Notes under the pieces: generated by a model
Database searches by the model: none
The model's input: only the letters and a program-made list of their open reading frames with translations
What the model was told of the DNA's origin: nothing
Translations under genes and position numbers: made by a program
In this document: one piece after another, positions 52,527 through 63,140 of the stretch
Position numbering within the stretch: position 1 is the first letter of the stretch
Layout of the letters: each line of letters opens with the position of its first letter
Source: Adiantum capillus-veneris
Lineage: Eukaryota > Streptophyta > Polypodiopsida > Polypodiales > Pteridaceae
Length of the DNA: 64,000 bases
Assembly: GCA_014529385.2 (NCBI GenBank)
Contig: CM043949.1
Span: 142,421,858 to 142,485,857, forward strand
Direction: 5' to 3'

Positions 52527-53987
52527 ACATGGAAGCTAGTTAAATTACCACAGGGCAAAAAGGCTCTACCTTGTAAATGGGTTTACAGATATAAGATCAC
52601 CGCTGATAGTCAGCCAAAGTACAAAGCAAGGCTTGTTGCCAAGGGCTTTAAGCAAGAACAAGGCATTGAATTTGATGAAGTCTTCTCTCCGGTGCTCAAG
52701 ATGACTACATTGAGATGCTTTCTTGCATTGGTTGCCATATTAGATTTGGTGTTGCACCAAATGGATGTCAAGACAACGTTCTTGCATGGTGATTTAGATG
52801 TGGAAATTTACATGCAACAGCCAAAAGGGTTTGTTGAGAAAGGCAAGGAAGATTTGGTATGCCAGTTGTTAAAGAGTCTTTATGGCTTAAAACAATCACC
52901 GAGGGCATGGTACCATAAGTTCCACAAGTTTATGCTTTCTCAAGGCTACAAACGTAGTGAGTTCGATCACTGTCTATATACAAAGAAGGCTAAGGAAGGC
53001 ACTTGGCTGATCCTTATTTTGTATGTGGATGACATGTTAATTGCTGGCAAGCACTTGGAAGAAATTTCATCTTTGAAGTCAAAGATGGCAAAATCGTTTG
53101 ACATGAAAGACATCGGTGAAGCAAGTCATATACTTGGTATGCGCATTGAGAGAGATAGATCAAAGAAGTTGAGTTGGTTATCTCAAACAGAGTATATTGA
53201 CAAGGTTTTGCAACGTTTCAATATGGAGAAGGGAAAGGAATTGAGTGTTCCATTGCCACCATATGTGAAACTTAGCAAACAAGATTGTCCTGTGTCTGAG
53301 GAAGAACATGCTGAAATGGATAAGATTCCATATGCGTCTGCAGTGGGTAGTTTGATGTATGGAATGATTGCTACTCGCCCAGACATTGCATTTGCAGTGG
53401 GAGTAGTAAGTCGATACATGTCAAACCCAAACCCAGGCAAGAAACATTGGGAGGCAGTGAAAGGAATATTGACATACCTGAAATCTACAAAGAGTATGCG
53501 TATATGCTATGGGAGTCAAGATCTAAGTGTAAAGGGTTTAACAGACTCAGATTATGCAGGTGACTTAGACAACCGAAGGTCTACGTCAGGGTATGTCTTT
53601 ACATTGGCTGGTGGAGCAGTATCATGGCGTTCTAGATTACAAGATTGTGTTATTCAGTCTACTACAGAGGCTAAATATGTTGCAGCATCAGAGGCATGCA
53701 AAGAATTAATTTGGATTAATCGACTAGTAACATATTTGGGAATCAAAGAAGAGATGCCTGTGTTATATTGTGATAGTCAAAGTGCTATACAATTGGCTCG
53801 CAATCTAGTTTATCACTCAAAGACAAAGCATGTGGGTGTGAAGTATCATTTCATCAGGGAAATGCTCGAGGATAAGCAACTTCAGCTTGTCAAAGGCCAT
53901 ACCACAGAAAATCTTGTTGATCTACTTACAAAAGGACTTCCCTCAGAGAGCTTTGTGCATTTTCGCAAGCAGTTAGGTGTAGGGTAG
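52527..53987 (+). CDS. Element E polyprotein: RT and RNase H
   Basis: The same frame continues after the TAG. RT words: CKWVYRYKITADSQPKYKAR, MDVKTTFLHGDLDVEIYM, SLYGLKQSPRAWYHKF and active site YVDD (near 53022-53033). RNase H words: LTDSDYAGDLDNRRSTSGYV, CVIQSTTEAKYVAASEA and YCDSQSAIQLARN, then KTKHVGVKYHFIRE. The natural stop is at 53985-53987, shortly before the PPT. An ATG at 52692 is internal, not a start. Confidence 0.93.
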   Translation, partial: TWKLVKLPQGKKALPCKWVYRYKITADSQPKYKARLVAKGFKQEQGIEFDEVFSPVLKMTTLRCFLALVAILDLVLHQMDVKTTFLHGDLDVEIYMQQPKGFVEKGKEDLVCQLLKSLYGLKQSPRAWYHKFHKFMLSQGYKRSEFDHCLYTKKAKEGTWLILILYVDDMLIAGKHLEEISSLKSKMAKSFDMKDIGEASHILGMRIERDRSKKLSWLSQTEYIDKVLQRFNMEKGKELSVPLPPYVKLSKQDCPVSEEEHAEMDKIPYASAVGSLMYGMIATRPDIAFAVGVVSRYMSNPNPGKKHWEAVKGILTYLKSTKSMRICYGSQDLSVKGLTDSDYAGDLDNRRSTSGYVFTLAGGAVSWRSRLQDCVIQSTTEAKYVAASEACKELIWINRLVTYLGIKEEMPVLYCDSQSAIQLARNLVYHSKTKHVGVKYHFIREMLEDKQLQLVKGHTTENLVDLLTKGLPSESFVHFRKQLGVG

Positions 53988-54065
53988 TACATCACTTCTC
54001 TACATCTCTTGTATATTAGCTTGTATAGTAGCTTCTCTCACACTTAAAGTACCACATTGGACTTT

Positions 54066-54076
54066 AAGTGGGAGGT
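54066..54076 (+). other. Polypurine tract of element E
   Basis: AAGTGGGAGGT immediately before the 3' LTR (54077), a standard copia PPT. Confidence 0.85.
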
Positions 54077-54268
54077 TTTTGGGGTATAAAGCCCAATGTG
54101 GTCGCCCAGGTAAGTGGGCGGGCCGCCAGGTATGTACACATATTCTTTTGTAAAAACCTAATAAGAACTCACTATGCTCTACACATTACAGTAGAGCGAG
54201 TTCACCATATCGTCGTGCTCTTGTTCTCACACTCTCTCTCGCGTGGAGCTTCCGCTCGTACTCCTTCA
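54077..54268 (+). repeat. 3' LTR of element E
   Basis: 192 bp. Its first bases read TTTTGGGG where the 5' copy reads TGTTGGGG. It ends CTCCTTCA, followed by CTAAG. Confidence 0.9.
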
Positions 54269-54273
54269 CTAAG

Positions 54274-54890
54274 GATTGCATAGTATTTAAGTGCACGATG
54301 GCCAATAGACCAACCTTAGCTTGGACAGACACACCTCGAGTGCCTGCATTGATGCCGGCCCCACCTCTTGAACAAACATCACAACACATGGTCCCTAGGG
54401 CCCAAAATGTTGTCCAAACAACACCCTTACCACCTCCACTGCTAGGACCGCAACCACCACATCTGAGAATTACTTCTGTGAATCAAGTGGGTTGTGAGTC
54501 TTCTATTGCTTGTTTGGAAGGTTGTGAGGAAGATATAGATCCTAATATTGCCTATGGGATGGATGTGCTTGAAGAAAGTCCACAATACTACATGGAGGAC
54601 TATTGGGGACAAGTCAAACCTGTCTATCAAGTAGCTACTCTTGCAGCAAGAGGCCAAAATAACAATTACACTGCTAAGAGACCACCTCTTCAATGATATG
54701 AGTGTGGAGGTCCACATCGCGTAGCCGAATGTCCTATTTGATTGCCCAATGTCCAAATAATCCAAATGCACCGAAGATCACGCCATTAAACTTGATCGAG
54801 GTTACCGAGGAGCCATCACAAAGTACACATGTGGTACCAATAAACGTACTCACACGATCGATGCTCCAAAAAAAAAAATTATATTCTTGA
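54274..54890 (+). pseudogene. Element D gag-protease linker after copia E
   Basis: Two short frames (54298-54696 and 54702-54890) carry MANRPTLAWTDTPRVP, then a knuckle remnant YECGGPHRVAECP across a stop, and KITPLNLIEVTEEP with VLTRSMLQKK. The same blocks, knuckle-like CGGxH followed by NPN and a VxTRxxxxKK word, occur in element B (18600-18900). It is broken by a frameshift near 54698. Confidence 0.65.
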
Positions 54891-54900
54891 GGAAAGAGAC

Positions 54901-55875
54901 ATGGCATCAATAGCCCAATCTCAAAAAAAGAAGAAAACACGAAGGAAGAGATCGCAAAAAGCAGCGAAGTCAGACCACATTTCAAAGACCAACATAGGGA
55001 CTGGTGACAACCACGTATATATGAACGACGTTGAAGAGGATTCCGATTTAGGTGAAACCATGGAGACGAGAATGACCACTAAGATAGAAACCAACAAGGA
55101 AGATCTTCATGAGCCACAATGGCCAGGATCCAAGAAGAAGATAGGAACTTATCCAAACCCTATAGAGGAAATTGAGCGAGTCAAGAAATTAAGGAGTGTG
55201 GTAGAAGATACCCAAAGGAATCTAGAACGAGCACCTAGGCAGATCGAGATTACAGACACCCTGTTCGCTACGCAACAACAACCTCACCAAGTCCATAGAC
55301 CCTTAGCCATACCTAGTGTCATCCAAGACGAAAGTGACTTAAAGTCATGGGAAAGTGGGCGTACTCACTTCTTGGTGGAAAGGATGTTTACAGAGGGACT
55401 ACCTGATCCTATCGAAGAAATGGAGATCCCATCTTCTCCACATCAAGGGACTGAAGTCCAAAAGATGCCATTAAACATTGCCAAATTGATGGATTTCGTG
55501 TCTTCAGAAGTTAGAACCACCATCATGTCCAAACTATATAAAGACCCTAAGCTAGTCTCAGCTCTGCGAGCCTTCCTCAATGGAGAACTAAAGTTTGGGC
55601 TACCACAATTTGCACAGATGGATGGAGCTGGGGAGATGCCAATAGGGGAGGAACACTTAGATCCACAACCCATCCTAGATGAGAACCTTGTTATAGAAAT
55701 ACATGTTAACAAGTTGGGACAATACTTTGAGGGTGATGAATCCAATGCGACCATACCAATCACTACTAAGGGATTAACTATGAAGGGAATCCTTGATGGT
55801 GGTGCTAGGTTAGCATTGTGCCTAAAAATTTCTGGGAAACTATGGGAAGACCTCACCTTGCAACCACAACCATAG
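54901..55875 (+). CDS. Element D protease N-terminal part
   Basis: ATG at 54901, 324 codons. The start is a basic stretch (KKKKTRRKRSQKAAKSD), and the end carries the protease entry NATIPITTKGLTMKGILDGG. The catalytic DSG is DGGA here, and the following residues are frameshifted, so the domain is broken at its core. The equivalent place in B reads ILDSGAG. The change S to G beside the catalytic Asp would very likely kill activity. Confidence 0.7.
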   Translation: MASIAQSQKKKKTRRKRSQKAAKSDHISKTNIGTGDNHVYMNDVEEDSDLGETMETRMTTKIETNKEDLHEPQWPGSKKKIGTYPNPIEEIERVKKLRSVVEDTQRNLERAPRQIEITDTLFATQQQPHQVHRPLAIPSVIQDESDLKSWESGRTHFLVERMFTEGLPDPIEEMEIPSSPHQGTEVQKMPLNIAKLMDFVSSEVRTTIMSKLYKDPKLVSALRAFLNGELKFGLPQFAQMDGAGEMPIGEEHLDPQPILDENLVIEIHVNKLGQYFEGDESNATIPITTKGLTMKGILDGGARLALCLKISGKLWEDLTLQPQP

Positions 55876-56498
55876 TAGTGAAGATGGCCAATGGGTCTAT
55901 TGTTAAACCTATTGGGATGCTAGAAGATCTCAAGATCAAGGTCTTTGGACATAAAATAAGAGTTACCTTCATTGTTATGGATTTCTCCAAGCACACTATG
56001 GCATCTGAGATGATCTTAGGATGTCCTTTCATGAGGGAAGCAAAAATGGTGCATGACTTCTCTAAAAACCATGTCTACTTGCAGTTCCAAGATTCGGTCA
56101 TTCGAGTGGATCTTGTATCTGGTCGAGCACATCCTCTAGGAAATAGGTTTATAAATGATCATAGATCTGACACCACAGTTCACTCGGCCCCATTGCAGTA
56201 TTGTTACACGCGTAAAGTGGACATTGATGTGGGGAAAGATTCTCCTTATATGGATGTACTACCTGGGATGGCTGAGACGGACAATGTGGATTGGGTCCAC
56301 CTAGCAGCAACCATAGACACTTGGGGAAACAGGGGGACGACCTGGGTAACACCTGAGGGGGATGAAATTCCCGTACCCTTAAATATGCTACAAGCAATGC
56401 ATATATCTTCTGACAAGACTCATCCTAATATAACGAAGAAAACATACAAGTGGGTCCCTAAATCTTCTTTAGCGACCATAGCTAGTGCTAAAAAATAG
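55818..56498 (+). CDS. Element D protease C-terminal part and linker
   Basis: This frame continues the protease: MPKNFWETMGRP, VKMANGSIVKPIGMLEDL, then MILGCPFMREAKMVHDFSKN, the second conserved loop (compare ILGRPFMR in B). A linker like that of B follows (VDWVHLAATIDTWG against LEWTHILATLDVC in B). It ends with TYKWVPKSS, the first W-P-K repeat. So D keeps everything up to the start of the pol linker and then jumps to the tail. Confidence 0.75.
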   Translation: MPKNFWETMGRPHLATTTIVVKMANGSIVKPIGMLEDLKIKVFGHKIRVTFIVMDFSKHTMASEMILGCPFMREAKMVHDFSKNHVYLQFQDSVIRVDLVSGRAHPLGNRFINDHRSDTTVHSAPLQYCYTRKVDIDVGKDSPYMDVLPGMAETDNVDWVHLAATIDTWGNRGTTWVTPEGDEIPVPLNMLQAMHISSDKTHPNITKKTYKWVPKSSLATIASAKK

Positions 56499-57086
56499 AA
56501 GCCTTGTAAGAAAAGTCCCACTCGCCCCAAAAAATGTAAGGAAACATGGCGGTGGATACCTAAATGACTATTGGAAGCCCAAGGCTACTCTCAAGGAAAT
56601 GATCAAATCTGGGTGCCAAAACGTAGATTGTATTCTTACTTGTCACCTACCCCATGTGCACCCAATCCTGTAGCCCCAAAACGAATTGACGATCACAAAA
56701 AGAAAAAATTCATAGAATGCTACACACCCGTCCCAGAGCTAGTTTGGGTACCGAAGAAAGAACAATTTGTTCCACCTAGTTCAAGAAGGGGGGAGTCCCA
56801 TGAAGCTTCTAGCTCCTCATGTAATGCATCCATAGAGGTAAAAGCTTCTCCACAGTCTCCACCTACAATAGTGGACCTCCATAAAGCTACAAAGGAATCC
56901 ACACCTCCCAGTGTTCAAGAATTACATGATGAACCACTTCAAGTTCGATCCTGGGAGATTACCTTACCACCCTTGCAACTCAATGAGGCACCTAAAGTAA
57001 TAAAAACCTACTGGCAAAAATCCTCACCTATTACCAACTGGAACAATTGGTTTCAAAGGGTGATGAGCACATTTCAAATGGTATGA
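56499..57086 (+). CDS. Element D tail with W-P-K repeats
   Basis: The tail continues after a stop near 56496. In the frame 56571-57086 there are IWVPKRRLYSYLS and LVWVPKKEQFVPPSS; before it, in another frame, TWRWIPK. The rest is Ser/Pro-rich with no domain. It stops just before the internal PPT (57094-57107). The same repeat occurs in the B tail (11818-12470). B has RT, RNase H and integrase between linker and tail, so D most simply lost them by deletion. Confidence 0.6.
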
Positions 57087-57093
57087 TCTACCC

Positions 57094-57107
57094 AAGGAAG
57101 GGGGGAG
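57094..57107 (+). other. Internal polypurine tract of element D
   Basis: AAGGAAGGGGGGAG, nearly the same as the terminal PPT, lies 8 bases after the tail frame ends. A TATA-like TATATATAAAG follows near 57187-57198. Confidence 0.65.
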
Positions 57108-58682
57108 TGTGTGCTAACAGTCATCATTCACTCACTCCCCTCTCAACCTTCCTCCCTGGCCTCTCAATCTCCCAATCTTAGGGAATGTATATATAAAGCC
57201 TTATACTCACAAAACACAAAAATAGTAAAGAGCAAGAGCAATTAGCAAACGAGTATGCACAATAAAAGTCAAAACATGGACCCAGACCTACACATTGACA
57301 TTCGGTACACTGAAACAGAAACCTATGTCATAAAACACCTTTGATCCTCATCAGTTTAGTGATGGAGGGTAGGTAGGATTAGTAGGAGTGTTTCTTTCTT
57401 CCCATTGATGTGCCTCCTAGAGGTATTCTTTGTGTTTCCTCGTGTGTACAGGAACGTGTTGCTATGGCTACGATTTGGACCTTCATGGAACTTTCTCTTG
57501 TTCACTCTTCAAACCAAGCGCGATCATCAACACAAACAGGTGTTTCTTGTCCATTAGCATTGCCCCTTATCTTTTTGCATCCATGTTTGTCTGCTTTAAT
57601 TGTGATTGGTAGCATAATATTCAATGCATTTGCTTAGTATCAAACATGAAATTCAATGTAATTTTTGGCATAATCACTTGTCTACGTTTAAAAATCAAGC
57701 AGTCCGACTAAGCTAGTTTGACCAAGTTAGGTGTTAGAGATCTTCTCTTAATACCATGGGAAATACCTTCCTAATAATCAATGGTTACTTAGGTTCTTAA
57801 TCCGATTTAGGAAGCATTGTGTGAAATGTACTAGGGCTTTCTAGTGGGTTAGTCCCTATTGACCTTTAGCTTAAGTATTATAAAGGGAGTGTACTAGTGT
57901 GATGAGCGTGGGGAGGGTAATAGTGTTATATGACCCCCCAAAGTTACAAAATTAAAATGTTGAAAACGAACAAACAAAAAATCAAAGTGACACAATGTAA
58001 AATCTTAAGTTGAAAGAGAAACCTCAGCTTGATTTGGTACTCCACTCACATGTTTCGCCTATGGTACTAGGGCCCTAGAGGTTCCCAATGTGGGAGCTTC
58101 TCTTTGAAAAGCAAAAACCCCAAGGCATACAAAATAAGCACATACATCAAAATTGAATCACTGTGAAAAGAATTTGAGGGGTCAAAGAAAAGGTAATCAT
58201 TCAGGAGATGATTTCAAGAGAAATTCCTTTTATCGTAGCTTAACTACAAGGTCTTCTAGGTATTGCCTCTAGTCAGCCCTCGGACATGGAATACTTGGCT
58301 CTCGCGATTAAACAACTTAATTGACCAGAGAAAATTAAGAAGATTACCCATGGTATTAATAATCGATCTTTAGTGCCTTTCGATCGTTGAATTAGTGACC
58401 CCAAACTTGTTTAAGTTTTTTACCTTCCCAATTGTTTATGTGTTTGATTATATTACAGTTTAATATTTATTACTGACAAATGGTTTAGAGTTCTGTTACC
58501 AATCAATTTGTCTGCCTAAAATTGCATATGCTTTTTAATTGTATATGAGAATACAATTTTTGTGCCAATGTTGTTTGATTTTGCAGTGTGACTGAAGAAG
58601 GCTAAGGACATTCATCTCAAATGCTCTTCCAACTCAACGAACGAGCTTCAACTCAATAGCTTTCGAGGACGGAATCTACATC
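57108..58682 (+). other. Non-coding 3' segment of element D
   Basis: About 1.6 kb with no recognised ORF. It takes the place of the ORF3 region in B but I see no ORF3 similarity. Its first 250 bases, after the internal PPT, carry a TATA-like site and AATAAA near 57261-57266, as an LTR would; a solo LTR or internal promoter is possible. Confidence 0.45.
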
Positions 58683-58695
58683 AGGAAGGGGGGCA
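58683..58695 (+). other. Terminal polypurine tract of element D
   Basis: AGGAAGGGGGGCA directly before the 3' LTR (TGTTAAACC). Confidence 0.88.
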
Positions 58696-59359
<664 letters not shown>

Positions 59360-59472
59360 CACACACACGCACACACACTCTCTCTCTCTCTCCCCTTTTC
59401 CCTAACCCCCTTCTCTATCTATCTCTTTCTCTCTCCCTCCCTTCTCTCTATCTCTTTCTCTCTCCCTTCCTT

Positions 59473-59553
<81 letters not shown>

Positions 59554-60803
59554 AATCTCTCTCTATCTATCTCTCGGGGAATCCACCATGGAAAACTTAT
59601 CGCACCACGTTGTGAGCGGGATGAAAACACACACAGCGCCTCTATAACAACCCGACACACACTCTTGGGAAGATACACACACACACTATGGGGCACCACT
59701 CGGCTTAGACAACACACCTGGCTGAGACAGGGAACACACCTCTAGAGTGAGAGGAGAGAGACTATCCACTTGTCCACTCCACACAGACACACACACACAC
59801 ACACACACACAAAAATACTCAGCTCAAAAGAGGAGAATTTATGATGTTTAGATACAATTGAGCTTGGGCCAACACCAATGGGGCAAATAGCTCACACAAT
59901 ATGGGTAAAATAAGCCAGATACAATCACAAACTAGAGCAGAAACTTCGCTCATAGGAGAACCTTACACAAAAAAATAGCAGGAAAAGAGTGAGGAATTTG
60001 TCAAAATGGACAGCGCCATCGCGTCCGGAACGGCCCAAAACCCCAGTCTACAATGTCAAAGTGCTCAAATCCGTCCTCGGATGAGCAGTTTACGGCCAAA
60101 ACAGGCTCTAAAATGAGCAAAAACACAGCTGTGGCTGTTCCTCCTCTCTTCTCCACGTTTTTTCTGGTCTTCTCTCTCTTTTTTCAGGTCCCACACTTAG
60201 CTTTATTACTTGGGCACCCTTGGCCTTTTAGATGACCTCAAACGGACCCCGAACAGGCCAAAAATTGACCTTGCAGTGCATAGTTGTCACCTTTTTGCAT
60301 CATCCGCACACCTGGCACTCAGCTTTTTTCCAATAATGCATCTTGCCACCACGTGAAGTGGCCCCAAAAATTGGTCCTAATGATGACCTTTCTGCGTAAC
60401 TCTCACAAGAAAACACCCACGTTGTGTCCGTCCTCATCTGCGTGCAAATATTGACCTCGTTCGCCCTCCTGACGCCACTAGATGCCATCTGACGCACCTG
60501 CTGACCTCATGTCGTCGGCCTGTGGATAGCTTCCTCGAGAAGTTTTACACGCTATAAACTCCTCATTATTGTAGAAAAACACAGTGGTACTGGTAATAGT
60601 GAAAATCGATGCACTATGTACACCCTGTCCTACCTGTACACATGTGGGCCCCACGTAACCACCTAGCTCTGGCAAATGGGCAATCCTTTATTCGATGCAC
60701 CATGCATGGGTATGAACATATGCGCAATCACTTCTTCCAAAAAACTCCTGACATAATTTGCCCACCCCCTAGCCTGCTAGAGCATTCATGCTCAGCAGCA
60801 GCA
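59360..60803. other. Microsatellites and unrecognised sequence downstream of D
   Basis: (CA)n at 59353-59380 and (CT)-rich 59381-59575 (including about 65 bp of pure CT at 59480-59545), and (CA)n near 59787-59811. Between 59600 and 60803 several short frames occur but none has a known domain. By position this could hold the 3' end of element F. Confidence 0.5.
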
Positions 60804-62411
60804 CTAGTAGATGCTCATTCCACCTGGATCAAAAGGCCAAAGGCATATCGCCTGATTCACAAGATGCATCATAACACCACACCTACATTTGTCAACAATC
60901 AACCAAAATGCACCATAGGCATATCCAACTAACACATCCGCCTTGTCTGGAGTTCCAAAAGCATAAATATTGCCTGCCACATTCAACCCAACCGATAGAG
61001 ACAACTCGAGTGACTCATCACCTGGCATCTTGGCTTCACCAGCCATAGCAACAACCTGCAAATCATGCACCCAAGTAGCTAAAAGCATTGTGTGAAGGTA
61101 AAGTTGTTGATATCCAAAGCACAAAAGTATCGCTGCAGCACACATATCCCTGGCATAGGCATCCACATAGCTGAGATTGGACTCATATATGCCAAACCCC
61201 TTCTCATCATCATAAGCATACTCATCATCACACATAACTTCATCCACATTATAATCATGGCTATCACCACTATCCATAGCTTCTAGCATGGGTTCATTAG
61301 TCTCCAAGAATACAGATCCCTGCTCTAAACCACAATCATGCTCACAAATCGGTTCAATCACTACACATACATCAAAATATGGCTTCAACACTCTCTTCCC
61401 AAATGCTTGACACCTATTGCAAGACCTACACCAATGGTGAACATCCTTGTGCAAACTAGGCCATACATACCCCTCTTGCAAAATCTTATGCAAGGTGATC
61501 TTTAGAGCAAAATGGCCACCACATGCGCCTTCATGATTCTCTTCCAACACTCTGTAAAGCTCCTCCCGCCAAGGTACACGTCTCAACACGAGATCAGCCC
61601 CTTTCATGTATAAGACATCACCAATCAATTTGTACCTGTATGCTCTACGCACAAAGCCATACTTCTTAGACTTCTGAATCTCCTTTGGAATGATTCCTGT
61701 TAGCAAAAACTCCTCTTCTTGAGCCAAACTTTCCCGGCCATGATAAAGAGGTAAAGTGGTCCTCAACACAAATAGCTCCCCAATCATGCCTTGAGCTGCT
61801 TCATGTGCCTCTCCATTTAGAGCATGTTCAATGTGTTTGATGCTCCATGCTTCAAACTTTTTTAACAAGCCTTTAATTCTAAAGCACATTTCCTTCAATG
61901 AGGTGTTCTTGCTCTTCCACACACCCAGCACTTGCTTCACCACTAACAAGGCATCACCTTTTATGCTCAACCTTCGAACCCCATGCTTCAAAAAAATGTG
62001 TAATCCGGCTTCCAATGTAGCATATTCAGCCTCATTGTTACTATGCGCATCCAATTTGAACCCTCTCTTGCATACTAGCTTCCCCTCTGGATCATAAAGT
62101 GCTATACCCCCTGAAGCTGCATCGTGGCTCTTTCTGTATGAACCATCAAAGAACAACACATGTGCATGGCTGATCTGTGGCACTTCTTCAACTACCTTTC
62201 TCACCACCTCTTCCTTAACAAGAAGGGGATTCTCCTTGTAGGTCAACAAATCAGCTAGGGTAGCCCTTGTACTATCTTCCACTAGAAAAGAGAACTCAAA
62301 CTCTTGCAGCTCAATTACCCATTTCTTCACCACATTTGACATGTTAGTATCATTAATTAACTGTGGCAAAAAGGCATAACTCGTCAAGAAAACAAAAGGC
62401 CGTGGTAGCAA
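60804..62411 (-). CDS. Element F: end of RNase H, second RNase H, integrase zinc domain, novel tail
   Basis: 535 codons from a point just after TGA 62427-62429, same frame as the RT part. Residues 30-60: WVIELQEFEFSFLVEDSTRA, the end of the first RNase H. Residues 84-160: a second, plant/archaeal-type RNase H with FFDGS (D89), SNNEAEY (E127) and KGDALL (D153). Dual RNase H is the hallmark of Tat/Ogre-type elements. Residues 293-334: integrase zinc domain H293, H300, C331, C334. The integrase core is absent. Instead a 201-residue tail follows (RVLKPYFDVCVV..., acidic DDEYAYDDEKGFG, ending ICLWPFDPGGMS) that I do not recognise. Open throughout. No ATG start; the coding begins upstream. Confidence 0.88.
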   Translation of the reverse strand: MLPRPFVFLTSYAFLPQLINDTNMSNVVKKWVIELQEFEFSFLVEDSTRATLADLLTYKENPLLVKEEVVRKVVEEVPQISHAHVLFFDGSYRKSHDAASGGIALYDPEGKLVCKRGFKLDAHSNNEAEYATLEAGLHIFLKHGVRRLSIKGDALLVVKQVLGVWKSKNTSLKEMCFRIKGLLKKFEAWSIKHIEHALNGEAHEAAQGMIGELFVLRTTLPLYHGRESLAQEEEFLLTGIIPKEIQKSKKYGFVRRAYRYKLIGDVLYMKGADLVLRRVPWREELYRVLEENHEGACGGHFALKITLHKILQEGYVWPSLHKDVHHWCRSCNRCQAFGKRVLKPYFDVCVVIEPICEHDCGLEQGSVFLETNEPMLEAMDSGDSHDYNVDEVMCDDEYAYDDEKGFGIYESNLSYVDAYARDMCAAAILLCFGYQQLYLHTMLLATWVHDLQVVAMAGEAKMPGDESLELSLSVGLNVAGNIYAFGTPDKADVLVGYAYGAFWLIVDKCRCGVMMHLVNQAICLWPFDPGGMSIY

Positions 62412-62426
62412 GTAATGACAAAATCG

Positions 62427-63140
62427 TCAACAAGCAAATATTACACTGGCCATCACTAGCTCTACTTCCGATAACTTTCTCTCCGCTACCAACTTCACTC
62501 GGCTTGCACAATACACTGGCCTCATATAATGGCTGCCCTTCCCCTTTTGCAATAGCATGGCTCCAATGGCATCATCCCCTACTGATGGATTTACATAAAA
62601 AACTTTCTCCCAATCAGGAGCCTGCATGGCTGATAACCCCCCTAACACCTCTTTCACCTCTTGAAACACTTCTTCACACTTGTCATCCCATTGCAATGGA
62701 TCATGTTTTGCCACTTGTTGTAATGGATAAAGAATCTGAGAAGACAATGGAATAAACCTTGCCATGTACTTCACTTTGTGTATAAAGGTTGCCAATTGCT
62801 TCGTACTCGTAGGTGATGGAAGAAGAATAATAGACTTAACCTTGTCTGGATCAGCCTCAATGCCATTTTCTGACACCATGTGGCCTAATAATTTCACCCT
62901 TGGCTGTGCTAGATGACATTTCTTTGGATATAGTTGTCCTCCACATTCATCATATCGAGCCAATACCATCTGTAGCTTCTCATGGTGTTCAGCCCTACTG
63001 CTATAAACACAGAAGTCATCCATAAAAGCTTTAACACAATTACCAATGAATGGTTCCAACACCCAATTTGCTCTCTCTTGATAGAAGGAAGGTCCATTTG
63101 CATCCCAAATGGCAATACTGTGTAGCAATAGCAGCCCCAT
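62427..63140 (-). CDS. Element F RT palm/thumb and RNase H start
   Basis: A minus-strand frame with the RT active site FMDD at residues 39-42 (nucleotides about 63015-63026), then CHLAQPRVKLLGHMVSENGI, KVKYMARFIPLSSQILYPLQ and PDWEKVFYVNPSVGDDAIG (the first RNase H; the usual catalytic Asp context FxVxxDAS reads NPS, so this RNase H is probably inactive). It ends at TGA 62427-62429, which could be CGA changed to TGA; the frame then continues as 60804-62411. The upstream join to 62909-63838 needs a one-base shift near 63085-63105. Confidence 0.85.
   Translation of the reverse strand: MGLLLLHSIAIWDANGPSFYQERANWVLEPFIGNCVKAFMDDFCVYSSRAEHHEKLQMVLARYDECGGQLYPKKCHLAQPRVKLLGHMVSENGIEADPDKVKSIILLPSPTSTKQLATFIHKVKYMARFIPLSSQILYPLQQVAKHDPLQWDDKCEEVFQEVKEVLGGLSAMQAPDWEKVFYVNPSVGDDAIGAMLLQKGKGSHYMRPVYCASRVKLVAERKLSEVELVMASVIFAC

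Larger units (their letters stand above)
48707..54268 (+). mobile_element. Element E: Tnt1/Tork-like Ty1/copia element nested in D
   Basis: 5562 bp between LTRs 48707-48897 and 54077-54268, with a perfect target duplication CTAAG (48702-48706 and 54269-54273). PBS TGGTATCAGAGC lies at 48900-48911 and PPT AAGTGGGAGG before the 3' LTR. Domain order gag-PR-IN-RT-RH. RT words such as MDVKTTFLHGDLDVEIYM are typical of the Tork/Tnt1 group. It is inactivated by a frameshifting 70-bp duplication and two in-frame TAG codons. Confidence 0.95.
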
